Source of the DNA: Thalassoroseus pseudoceratinae
GTDB taxonomy: Bacteria > Planctomycetota > Planctomycetia > Planctomycetales > Planctomycetaceae
Direction: 5' to 3'
DNA: 64,000 nt
Assembly: GCF_011634775.1 (NCBI RefSeq)
Contig: NZ_JAALXT010000009.1
Coordinates: 145,093-209,092 of the forward strand
Part shown: positions 39,801 through 45,309 of the stretch, one piece after another
How positions within the stretch are numbered: position 1 is the first letter of the stretch
Layout of the letters: each line of letters begins with the position of its first letter
Translations under genes and position numbers: made by a program
Notes under the pieces: model-generated
The model's input: the letters and a program-made list of their open reading frames with translations, nothing else
Told to the model about the DNA's origin: nothing
Databases searched by the model: none

Positions 39801-42800
39801 AGCAAGAACGAAGGCGACTCGGGAACGACCGAGTTCACCTTTACCGTCACTCGCGATCGAAACACAAACGGCGTCACGACCGTGAATTACGATGTGATCA
39901 CGATCGGTGGTCTGAATGCCAGTGATTTCGTCGGCGGCACGATCCCCACGGGAACCATCACCTTCGCCGATGGTGACGAAGAAGAAGAGATTACGATTCA
40001 AGTCATTGGCGATGCGATCGTGGAGTTGGACGAATCGTTGATGGTTATGCTGTCCTCGCCGTCGGTCGGTTCGGAAATCGTAACGGGCACGGCATCCAGT
40101 ACAATCACCAACGACGATGCGGCTACGATCAGTATCGATGATGTCGCGGAGACGGAAACCGACACCGGTACGACGATGTTCACGTTCACGGTCACACTCG
40201 ACAATGAAGTGGACACCGGTGTGAGTTTCGATTTTAAAACGACCGACAACACGGCGACGGCCGCGGACAATGATTTTACAGCCATCACCACAACCACTCG
40301 AAACTTCACGAGCACAACCGCCGGCGCCACCGAGACGATCACCGTGATGGTCAATGGTGACGAAAAAGTGGAATTGGATGAGAGCTTCTTCGTGAACCTG
40401 TCGAGCATCGTGGCAGGCGGGCGGGATGTGACCTTCGCAGACAGCCAAGGACTGGGGACCATCCCAAATGATGATGCCGCCACAATCAGCATCGACGATG
40501 TGACAGAACTCGAAACTGACGGCACGACGATGTTCACGTTTACCGTCACATTGGATGCTGAAGTAGATACGGCAGTCAGTTTCGATTTTGCCACTGCCGA
40601 CGACTCAGCCACTACGGCGGACAACGACTACACAGGCATTCCAACAACGACGCGAAACTTCGCGAGCGTCACCGCGGGTGCCACAGAAACCATCACCGTG
40701 AGCGTCGTGGGTGATGAGAATGTCGAAGCAGACGAAACGTTCTTTCTCAACCTAAGCAGTCTTTCTGCCAGCGGGCGAAATGTTACCTTCGCGGACAACC
40801 AAGGCTTAGGAACGATCTCCAATGATGATTTCGCCACGCTGACGTTGGCCACGTTGAACGCGACGCAGAGTGAGGGGACCGGCGGAACCGCGACGGACTT
40901 CACCTTCACCGTTACCTTGGACAACCCCGTCCAAGGCGGACTGGATGTGACCTACACTACCAACGATGACACGGCGACGGTGTCAGGCAACGACTATATC
41001 GACAACGATGGCACGTTGAGTTTCCAAGGCAACCAGGGCGAACAGCAAACAGTCACCGTGCAAGTCAACCACGATGCAACGGTCGAAGCCGACGAACTGT
41101 TCAATGTGGCCTTGGGGGCGATCAGTAACCTGGGGATCGGGATCGATTCCGGGGACGTCACTGTTTCGGGAAGTCCTCAGAATGGAACCATCCAAAACGA
41201 TGACACCGCGATGCTAACGTTGGCGGCGTTAAATACAACACAGAATGAAGGAACGGGAGGAAGCACTACGGACTTCACGTTCACCGTCACCTTGGACAAA
41301 CCTGTGCAAGGTGGGCTGAGTGTGGCATACAACACAAACGATGACACCGCGACCGTCGCCGACAACGACTACGTGGACAACGATGCCATTTTGAGCTTTA
41401 CCGGAACCGCGAGTGAGCAGCAGACCATCACTGTTCGGGTTAACAACGATGCCAAAGTCGAGTTGGACGAGCAGTTCGATGTGGCGTTGGGGGCGATCAG
41501 TGATTTGGGAATCGGAATTGATTCCAGAGACGTCAGTGTGGCGGGGAGTCCTCTGGATGGAACCATCCGAAATGACGACTCGGCGACGATCAGCATTGAC
41601 GATGTCACCCTGAGTGAGGGGGATCCTGGCACGGCGGCGTTCACCTTTACCGTCACGCTGGATGCGGAGGTCGACACCAGTGTGAGTTTCGATTTCGAAA
41701 CGACCAACGGCACAGCCACAACCGCCGACAACGACTACACGTCTGTCACCACAACCACTCGTAACTTCGCCAATGTGACCGCCGGTTCCACGGAAACAAT
41801 CACCGTGCAAGTGAATGGCGACCAGATCGTCGAACGGAACGAGACCTTTTTCCTCGACCTGAGCAGTATCAGTGCCGGCGGGCGAGATGTCACTTTCACC
41901 GACAGCCAAGGTCTGGGCATCATCACGAATGACGATGCTTCCGTGCTGTCGATCAACGATGTGACCATCCTCGAACGCAACAACGGTACGTCGCAGGCGG
42001 TCTTCACGGTTGCTTTGGACCACGCCGTCGATTCCGCAGTGACTGTGAACTTCACCACGACCGATGGCACGGCGACTGCAGACACGGACTATGTTGCCTC
42101 CAGTGGCACACTGAACTTCACAGGTGACGCTGGCGAGATGCAAACCATCTTAGTCGACATCAACGGCGACCATGCCTCCGAACCGGACGAAACCTTCACC
42201 GTCAACGTGTCGAACCTATCGGCCGACGGTCGCAATGTGTCACTTCCGTCTCCCGGCACGGGCACAATTCAAAACGACGATCTGCGGCCCAATCAAGCCG
42301 ATTTCACCACCGATGCCATTCCGACCGCGAACATTAGCGGTAGGTTCACGGAACTCGTCAGTGGCAACTTCGACGCCACCCCCGTCACCTCGACAGATGA
42401 CGTCTTCTTCTGGGATCCGATCACCGGAGTCAACTTGATTCTCTTCGGTGACAATGCTCGCACGCAGCAAAACAACGCCATCGACGCCACGCTCATCAAC
42501 GGCAACGACTTCACTCAGGTGCTGGTTGGCAACTTTGACGCCGGTGGCGGAACCGATCTGTTCTTCTGGAATCCGTTGACCGGTCGCAACCGGTTGGTGC
42601 ACTTCAACGGCGGCACGGGCGTCGTGACCAGCACATTCGAAACGAACGTCGTTAGTGCCGTTCAGATTAACGGAAACGACTTCACGAAAGCCGTCGTCGG
42701 AAACTTTGACGGCACCGGGGCGTCCGACATGTTCTTCTGGAATCCGCAAACCGGACGCAACCGCACCATTGCCATCACGACCGTGACGGCGGGCACAGAC

Positions 42801-43301
42801 AGCGACATGGGCAGCGTGCAAAACAACGCGATCGATCCCATGCAAATTAACGGAAACGACTTCACCGAGGTCGTGGTCGGTCAATTCGAGACTGGCGGAC
42901 TCGACGAATTGCTCTTTGCAAATCTCAATAATGGAAACAGCCGACGAATTTCGCTCACCGCTCCTGGAGGCAACACTACGGTCGACATGATCCGCGACGG
43001 GAACGTGTCACTACTGAACGGTTCGATCTTCCAAACGATCGCGGTGGCCGACCTCAATGGCGACGGACTCGATGACATCTTTGCGTGGGATCCGAAGAGC
43101 GGCCAAAACCGTAGCATTCTGACCGCCCCCGACCCAGACGTCGAACCTGCGTTCGTCGAGAACGCCTTCGCCGCCAAGGGAATCAATGGCGACTACGAAA
43201 AAGTGGTGCGATTGGTCGAAGACGTCTTCAGCAACACTTCACAAGACGACCTATTCCTATGGAACCCCACCACAGGAGACAACCGCATCGGATCACTGTA
43301 G
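30807..43301 (+). CDS. Giant planctomycete surface protein: three S74 chaperone domains, metalloprotease, DUF11-like, Calx-beta and FG-GAP-like repeats
   Basis: The protein has 4164 residues. The basic N-terminus ends in R41-L-E-D-R-L-L-L-A49, the planctomycete export-linked LEPR/LEDR motif. Three peptidase S74-type tail-spike chaperone domains follow (Lys115, Lys597, Lys1063, each with Ser five residues before), separated by tail-fibre units with NGNVGVGTSDP / GNVGIGT turns. A matrixin-like metalloprotease has H1394-E-I-G-H-A-L-G-L-G-H1404 and Met1414. A further tail-fibre unit (~1450-1690) lacks S74. Then come seven DUF11-like repeats of ~160 residues with Asp-rich DPDPNGNGDP ends (~1704-2858), one canonical DUF11, seven Calx-beta domains (~2990-3825), and an FG-GAP-like propeller with FFWNP repeats to the end. 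Calcium binding is expected. The role is probably an adhesive or structural surface fibre. Confidence 0.9.
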   Translation: MLLTHWLKHLLLRRNPFRAAQRKKRQRLSQGSIQVGTPSERLEDRLLLAATWRAGLTSNDDFVLDLENSGGTEFSVSSTGEVTIGAGGASNFVVDQNGNLTIAGIFADSSSVTLKENFTQVDGSVVLDQLADLPILRYNYIGDPESVTHLSPTAEEFYAAFQLGADAQHISPLDLTGTLLVGIQELSEIVDDQQAQIDSLLSHLGVVEPPDYRAAFATDSPFGEEWVWEDFLAYVGQGVETNSQPVAPTATFQFEQTSPGGPILATTESDSTGEAPIHNFSDILTVFSAAQNQLGGTTIVAPIEIINDDVLIQGSLVVGDDADTADAYGSDTLRLRDEVIRVHFQDTSISASFPTRDWRILVNDALIGGTSHFSVEDSDLGTTPFRLEAGGPGDAVVIDSSGQIGFGTADPTQTLHLVAGDSPTVRLEQDAADPSIWDFGGNESNFFVRDASGNLLPFRIRTGAPDGSLEIASDGNVGVGTSDPTSSLHIQSDDGTANLTVQETSTTDAMRDLVTLNNNGAGHIVLSNTDTNTTVRTGLAADNSYVINFTGATDPEFRLGEDGSLTLGATPTTFVLDAAGNLTLSGTLNATSSRTLKENFESVEADQILQQINDLDVLRWNYIADDDSIQHVGPLAEDFYAAFGLGEDPRHIASSDVAGIAVAGIQALLVQMEIQNDQIAYLSELAGVDYEPLIVFASPSLPSANSPSLSPQQNNGLPVFQLSVDEQTYSNPVAQSTISLLSQAVSSGGGTLTLAEMTGGGQVQIINDNFGTTFSLGIGDGSVNGMDFGFDTVRLTEDVLRVHFEDTSTGTHNPSNDWRFVINDAEPGGENHFSIVDAETGETLFRIDQGARDFSLVVDNGGNVGLGTENPDQAIHIANGDTPTVRLEQDETLGFASQVYDLGGNEQGFFLRDVTNNSTVPFRIRPGAPTSSLDIAANGNVGIGTSTPNSSVHVSRDDGTAQVAVEELSTTTADRDLLTLTNHGASQIAITNTDGSPVTWRTGISSTEGFTFDLANTTGSEFVINQDGSMTVGPDGAANLQLDANGDVTIAGSLNASSSRALKENFQAVNSLEVLNRLESLSLQRWNYIADSDDVEHFGPFAEDFYALFGLGADAQHLTPSDLASSGLVGLQGLLEIAEHHGTQLERISQQLGLTGWTSDVPSVDPFGGSDWTVALDGATTQQATGVGSPSSNSGDQASPAESATVTNNESTPQSQASSFVRYGSSMQVVDHLTDQDDGGDHGHGESYFLAETGTENYFVWQDQDASTADVIDIYYDFRDEGGFTNQISSEEIALAEQALASWETAADGNIRFQRNTSAAREDIINIGVGNLEAFGFTGGFGGTLAVGGGTVFNGTNPSITSGVVWLDTTETWDFEQDNGNPAGTYDSLTVLTHEIGHALGLGHTDDLAGVDIMDGIYTGEQTQFSNVDRQLVQILYGNVTTESLPESQGEVVLLPAQVFFGDLAIDGSLVVGTDAVSGETFGLDTLRLKENNLRIGFVDSSTDGGPSGDWQITINDSQNGGQSYFSIDEQSTPGGSTGDSKFRVLTGAGNDAFVVDQSGRIGLGTRNPVENLHIINGTSPAMRFGQDDSQLLTPFVWDIGGDDTSFYIRDVTSGDLLPFQIRPGAPTSSFDVASNGNVGIGTDTPASRFHILRSDGSAQLQVEETSSTTADRDLMVLTNNGGVFMSFTSEVSSSNVVTDDVQIGVAKDATVNGSEVTFDYYLENLDADELSRLSLTDDLDAVLGAGNYTITAAPVLIDDPGTISLNANFDGSGETQLIAQPTEGLESGRTLGDIALGSTLESGDTAQIRLVVNVHAIADFGFGLGMYENQATATAQGPEGVSTTDLSDNGTDPDPNGNGDPTEAGENDATTFTIPVNPVIGLSHDIEVFGQDFATIDVGGSNTFDFGSRVRMNYTLENLGNVALSNIDLANDLNAVFGAGNYGTINSGFPMVTVTGTGSISTNSVFNGSTQTQLITSGTLNPGESAVVTVELLVTSITDQGLGVGIFTNQATVSAEDQFSTFVTDLSHAGTDPDPNDNGDPTEAGENAPTDFIVGAAIGAAKDATVTDNHVTIDLYLENFGDDNFTNLSLVDDLDAAFGEGNYTITTSPFLVDDPGTITLNPAFDGSLDTQLLDPSSTLSATDTAQIQFVVTVDQVSNLGSGFGVYSNQAIAFATDRFGGVLTDLSHTGTDPDPGGDNDPSTFGSEDTPTSIVVVSDALVGVAKDVSVSGTEVTVDLYIENFGTQTSSNLSLVDDLDAVFGAGNYTILVDPMLIADPGTITLNGSYDGSSVTELLDSSSTLGAGVTAQIQFVVDVTNISDQGFGTGVYENQSIVTGTAPGGLVLSDTSDDGTDPDPTGDGDPTGFGENDPTRFGAGTAIIGLAVNSSVSGTVVTFDYTIENLGETAIENIVMEHPLNLVFGSGNFSVVQQPALVDGPATLLFSTQFFGFSIFDNLVVGGTLGAGESVTFRTQVNVTHVTDQGLGLGVYETSLIVDGSDVNGVAVSDISDAGFVSDANGNGDPTESGEHDPTPITIGEEAFIGIAKNATVNGTQVTFDYYLENFGNVDLSSLDLADDLDEVFGVDNYTISAAPSFLDDPTTITLNDDFDGSSDTALIQSGTLSIGDTAGIQVVVDVTNIVDRGLDRGFFENQVMISGTAPGGSVARDVSDSGTDPDPDMDGDASGDDESDPTQFVVGFSEIGLAKSASVDDDFVTFDFFIENLGTETLSNLSLTEDLDSLFGIGNYQLVNAPFFVGDSRDLFVNQDFDGSSDTQLIRSGTIDGRITAQIRVVVQLTDVIDAGSGLGVYSNQVMVTAQNPASVMLSDLSHTGTDPDPNGNGSPDDVGEFDATTFTVLVSDLQVTKTDSVEHVSPGESVTYTITYNNTGNATATGVTLTETLPAGTSFDASNSTSGWVESPANSGIYVLNIGDVAANDPAQNVTFALLIDDPVMAGITEFANSVSIAADSNGGFDFDLSNNTDTDTNILNASLSITADDASKNEGDSGTTEFTFTVTRDRNTNGVTTVNYDVITIGGLNASDFVGGTIPTGTITFADGDEEEEITIQVIGDAIVELDESLMVMLSSPSVGSEIVTGTASSTITNDDAATISIDDVAETETDTGTTMFTFTVTLDNEVDTGVSFDFKTTDNTATAADNDFTAITTTTRNFTSTTAGATETITVMVNGDEKVELDESFFVNLSSIVAGGRDVTFADSQGLGTIPNDDAATISIDDVTELETDGTTMFTFTVTLDAEVDTAVSFDFATADDSATTADNDYTGIPTTTRNFASVTAGATETITVSVVGDENVEADETFFLNLSSLSASGRNVTFADNQGLGTISNDDFATLTLATLNATQSEGTGGTATDFTFTVTLDNPVQGGLDVTYTTNDDTATVSGNDYIDNDGTLSFQGNQGEQQTVTVQVNHDATVEADELFNVALGAISNLGIGIDSGDVTVSGSPQNGTIQNDDTAMLTLAALNTTQNEGTGGSTTDFTFTVTLDKPVQGGLSVAYNTNDDTATVADNDYVDNDAILSFTGTASEQQTITVRVNNDAKVELDEQFDVALGAISDLGIGIDSRDVSVAGSPLDGTIRNDDSATISIDDVTLSEGDPGTAAFTFTVTLDAEVDTSVSFDFETTNGTATTADNDYTSVTTTTRNFANVTAGSTETITVQVNGDQIVERNETFFLDLSSISAGGRDVTFTDSQGLGIITNDDASVLSINDVTILERNNGTSQAVFTVALDHAVDSAVTVNFTTTDGTATADTDYVASSGTLNFTGDAGEMQTILVDINGDHASEPDETFTVNVSNLSADGRNVSLPSPGTGTIQNDDLRPNQADFTTDAIPTANISGRFTELVSGNFDATPVTSTDDVFFWDPITGVNLILFGDNARTQQNNAIDATLINGNDFTQVLVGNFDAGGGTDLFFWNPLTGRNRLVHFNGGTGVVTSTFETNVVSAVQINGNDFTKAVVGNFDGTGASDMFFWNPQTGRNRTIAITTVTAGTDSDMGSVQNNAIDPMQINGNDFTEVVVGQFETGGLDELLFANLNNGNSRRISLTAPGGNTTVDMIRDGNVSLLNGSIFQTIAVADLNGDGLDDIFAWDPKSGQNRSILTAPDPDVEPAFVENAFAAKGINGDYEKVVRLVEDVFSNTSQDDLFLWNPTTGDNRIGSL
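31120..31425 (+). other. S74 intramolecular chaperone domain, copy 1 (within the giant gene)
   Basis: Residues ~105-206. SSSVTLKENF gives a Ser110-Lys115 spacing of five, matching the catalytic Ser-Lys dyad of endosialidase-type chaperones. LPILRYNYIGD is the central strand, and DLTGTLLVGIQELSEIV the C-terminal helix of the family. The dyad looks usable; whether it cuts is unknown. Confidence 0.7.
32566..32880 (+). other. S74 intramolecular chaperone domain, copy 2 (within the giant gene)
   Basis: Residues ~587-691. TSSRTLKENFE puts Ser592 five before Lys597. LDVLRWNYIADDD and DVAGIAVAGIQALLVQM match copy 1. It closes the second tail-fibre unit. Confidence 0.7.
33964..34275 (+). other. S74 intramolecular chaperone domain, copy 3 (within the giant gene)
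   Basis: Residues ~1053-1156. SSSRALKENF puts Ser1058 five before Lys1063. LSLQRWNYIADSDD and DLASSGLVGLQGLLEIA match copies 1 and 2. The metalloprotease region follows after a Ser/Gln-rich linker. Confidence 0.7.
34630..35130 (+). other. Matrixin-like zinc metalloprotease domain (within the giant gene)
   Basis: Residues ~1275-1441. The zinc site HEIGHALGLGH (1394-1404) has all three histidines and the Glu, and the Met-turn Met1414 lies in VDIMDG, ten residues later, as in metzincins. Upstream ALASWETAADGNIRF is the usual first helix and strand. The domain is bracketed by S74 copy 3 and the last tail-fibre unit, so it may cut its own chain or process neighbouring surface proteins (inference). 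Confidence 0.75.
35910..39384 (+). repeat. Seven tandem DUF11-like coding repeats with Asp-rich calcium-type ends
   Basis: Units start near 35910, 36440, 36975, 37460, 37945, 38428 and 38905. Each runs '(I/V)G(L/V)AK-x-x-x-V' and '(Y/F)-x-x-ENLG' strands, an 'LVDDLDAVFGAGNYT'-like stretch, and closes with DLSxxGTDPDPNGNGDP or a variant. Spacing is ~480-530 bases. The DxDxNGNGD ends resemble calcium-binding loops. The repeats differ at many positions, so they are old duplications under selection rather than recent copies. Confidence 0.75.
39770..42290 (+). repeat. Seven tandem Calx-beta coding repeats
   Basis: Units begin near 39770, 40120, 40480, 40830, 41210, 41580 and 41940. Each has the Calx-beta pattern: ISIDDV or LTLATLN, then an acidic or EGxxG turn, F-T-F-T-V-T-L-D, a T/D-rich turn with ATxxNDY, and 'VELDExFxVxL' before NDD. 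Two sub-types alternate: ISIDDV units (2, 3, 6) and LTLA units (4, 5) that are close relatives of each other. These domains bind calcium and stiffen extracellular fibres. Confidence 0.8.
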
Positions 43302-43315
43302 GACGGTAAACGTCC
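43301..43315 (+). other. Short stem-loop at the stop codon of the giant gene
   Basis: GGACG-gtaaa-CGTCC starts on the last base of the TAG. There is no T-run afterwards, so it is not a classic terminator; it may protect the 3' end of the mRNA. Confidence 0.25.
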
Positions 43316-43588
43316 GAGTCAACGCATCTCAAGGTCGGCTCTCGCTTAGCGGGGATTAGCTACCAAGAAGCTCAGCAACAGTAATCGCAAACATTCAGAA
43401 CAATAGGGCACGTCTTCCTAGATCCTGCAATATCCGTATTTGATCTTTCTCCAAAACACGACTATCGTGATGAGGGCAGCCGTCTCGTTCACGGGAAGGT
43501 CGTCATTAGCAACTTCGATCAACCCGCCCTTCATTTGGAATTGAGGAACAAGCTGATTGTTGGTCAGCCAAAAAGCGAATGGGTCTTC

Positions 43589-43762
43589 ATGAAAGGAGTG
43601 TCTCCTCTCGTCGGCCTCACGGCGGTGTTACTGCTATCTGGTTGTATCTGCGATTCTGCAGTCAGTTTCAGTGACAAAGTCGCCGTCGACTGCGCAATCG
43701 AAATTCAAATTGCTGTCGTATCTGGTCGACAACCAGGTGACGATATGACTGACGGAGATTAG
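43589..43762 (+). CDS. Small putative lipoprotein
   Basis: The ATG at 43589 begins a 57-residue product with a lipoprotein-type signal: MKGVSP, then LVGLTAVLLLSGC with Cys at position 19. The rest is short and has no known domain. The same frame is open without a start codon well upstream (a readable stretch FDLSPKHDYRDEGSRLVHG near 43440-43495), so this could be the tail of a broken older gene that by chance retains a signal-like segment. No clear ribosome binding site. Confidence 0.35.
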   Translation: MKGVSPLVGLTAVLLLSGCICDSAVSFSDKVAVDCAIEIQIAVVSGRQPGDDMTDGD

Positions 43763-43904
43763 CAGGTTGCTGCCGCGTGTATCTAGCCTATCCGTTTAAC
43801 TGTTGGCCTGGGACACATGGTATGCAACCATGGTGGCGTGATTATTGTACTTCAGTGGAATGATGTTCGCATGGTATCCGGTGTCAAACGCATCGAACTA
43901 GGGG

Positions 43905-44216
43905 GTGGTCAATGGGGGGATTCAGAATCGCATTGACCGCCGTGACAACACGTCCCAAACTGTCGGCGGCAGCCCATCAAATCCGCATCTATCCTTCGGG
44001 ACGAACTTTGATTGGCTTGGCTCCTGTGATTTGGACAAAACCGGCACAATTCAATCCGATTGCAAGCGTGTTATTCGTGGCCGCCTATTGCCAGAGATGC
44101 CGCCGAAACAACCAATTGATCTCGCAGAACTGACAGTTCTTGCTGAAGAGCCGTCGCATCGACCGAAGTTGCCGACCGCGCTCGCTCTGAATTCAGAGTC
44201 GCTAGCAACAACTTAG
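43905..44216 (+). CDS. Hypothetical 103-residue protein
   Basis: It starts at GTG after an in-frame TAG and has no recognised domain. Readable segments are LSFGTNFDWLGSCDLDKTG and RVIRGRLLPEMPPKQPIDL. A second frame just upstream (from an ATG at 43871: MVSGVKRIELGGGQW) also reads like protein and stops at 43936, which suggests a frameshift and that the true gene once began further upstream. Its TAG overlaps the GTG of the next gene by one base, so the two are probably co-translated. Confidence 0.4.
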   Translation: MVNGGIQNRIDRRDNTSQTVGGSPSNPHLSFGTNFDWLGSCDLDKTGTIQSDCKRVIRGRLLPEMPPKQPIDLAELTVLAEEPSHRPKLPTALALNSESLATT

Positions 44217-44218
44217 TG

Positions 44219-44830
44219 ATGATAGATGAACCTATCAAAACAGAGGTTGTCCCCAAGATGATTGACTGGATTGTCGAGTTCTCCCATAGCCAATTTGCCC
44301 TACGTGATGCTGGCGATGTCTCAGACTGGGATCTGACTGATGCTGATCTCTCCAACGCCGCAGCAGTGAACGAAGATTGCACCGGAATAAGCATCTTTTC
44401 GCCACGCTACGGACGGTTCGCTCGACTCGCCATTAATATCGTCAATACTAGGCCACTGTTGGAGACCGAGAAATGGGATCACGTTGTCGAGTTGCACCTA
44501 TTGACCTTAAGCGGAGAAATGGAAATTTCGACGATACCTGCAGGTGATATGGTCTATGATCCAGTTTCACATGAACGTAAGCGAGGCGTATTCGCGGTCG
44601 AGCCTGGCATTTACCAACTGCACATACTCTTTGCCAATCTTGCTTCAATAAACAGACAACTTTCTGCAGCCTCCGATTCGGACTATCATGAGCTTTTCTA
44701 TGGACGCCCAGACGACGAAAACGGCGTTGCCCTACCAGACATCAAGACTCTGGACAACTATGACTGTTATCGTATCGTCATGTGTCCGTTGCGAGATCGA
44801 GTCCTCAAGCGTTTCAGCGGGAACAGCTAA
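44219..44830 (+). CDS. Hypothetical protein, possibly ComJ-like (nuclease inhibitor family)
   Basis: The protein has 203 residues from ATG 44219 (a GTG at 44216 is possible). There is no signal peptide, so it is likely cytoplasmic. The pattern S-H-S-Q-F-A-L-R-D, then D-W-D-L-T-D-A-D-L, a hydrophobic GISIFSPRYGRFARLAI strand, VVELHLLTLSGEMEIST and FAVEPGIYQLHILF resembles, from memory, the order of conserved blocks in Bacillus ComJ, the inhibitor of the DNA-entry nuclease NucA. The extra C-terminus (~50 residues) is unlike ComJ. No nuclease gene is beside it. The assignment is tentative. Confidence 0.45.
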   Translation: MIDEPIKTEVVPKMIDWIVEFSHSQFALRDAGDVSDWDLTDADLSNAAAVNEDCTGISIFSPRYGRFARLAINIVNTRPLLETEKWDHVVELHLLTLSGEMEISTIPAGDMVYDPVSHERKRGVFAVEPGIYQLHILFANLASINRQLSAASDSDYHELFYGRPDDENGVALPDIKTLDNYDCYRIVMCPLRDRVLKRFSGNS

Positions 44831-44982
44831 CTAAAAAACACAAAAGAGTATCCCAGTGTCTGGAGAGGCGGCGGGCTATGTGGGATGACACTAAGAACCC
44901 CACGATGTTTCCTTCCACCGTACTATCTAATAGTCCAATCACAAAGAACACAATTGTGTAACTTAGAACCAGCCTGGACGTT

Positions 44983-45170
44983 CTCTCGACAGGGCGAGAG
45001 GATTCTTGATCGAATTCCGATATGACCTGTGGTCGCCACAGCGGAAATTCGTGTGGCGACCTCTCCCATTGACTCACGAGCGATTCCTGTAGCGATCGCA
45101 TCGATCATTCGCACAGATCTATCGAACGAGGCCGCCCCTGGCTTCGCCGAAGGCGGCACGCAACGCAAAC
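44983..45170. repeat. Hairpin-rich element between convergent genes, possible multicopy repeat
   Basis: Three stem-loops lie in a row: CTCTCG-acaggg-CGAGAG (44983-45000), a perfect 10-bp stem GGTCGCCACA / TGTGGCGACC with an 11-base loop (45031-45061), and the near-palindrome CTTCGCCGAAG (45141-45151). The surrounding minus-strand frame (44923-45201, 92 codons, 'RCVPPSAKPGAASF', 'ATGIARESMGEVATRIS') reminds me of short frames annotated repeatedly in planctomycete genomes, which would suggest a dispersed repeat rather than a gene. That memory is not verified. Confidence 0.35.
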
Positions 45171-45309
45171 ACTCCCAGTGCTCGCCCATCCAATCACTCA
45201 AACTACATCACAAGGTTGGTTCTTGAGGACAATAGTAACTTTCTTAGCTAGTGCCGTGACATTGATACCCTCAACAGAGGTTATCAAACCAACCTTCTCC
45301 GATAGCTTC

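Noticed and set aside
39543..42143. Two ~300-codon minus-strand frames opposite the Calx-beta repeats
   Set aside because: They repeat with the same period as the Calx-beta units, as expected of shadows of a repetitive gene.
44814..45101. 95-codon minus-strand frame with a hydrophobic stretch (VLSYTIVFFVIGLL)
   Set aside because: It has no start support, overlaps the end of the ComJ-like gene and crosses the hairpins; it may be chance.
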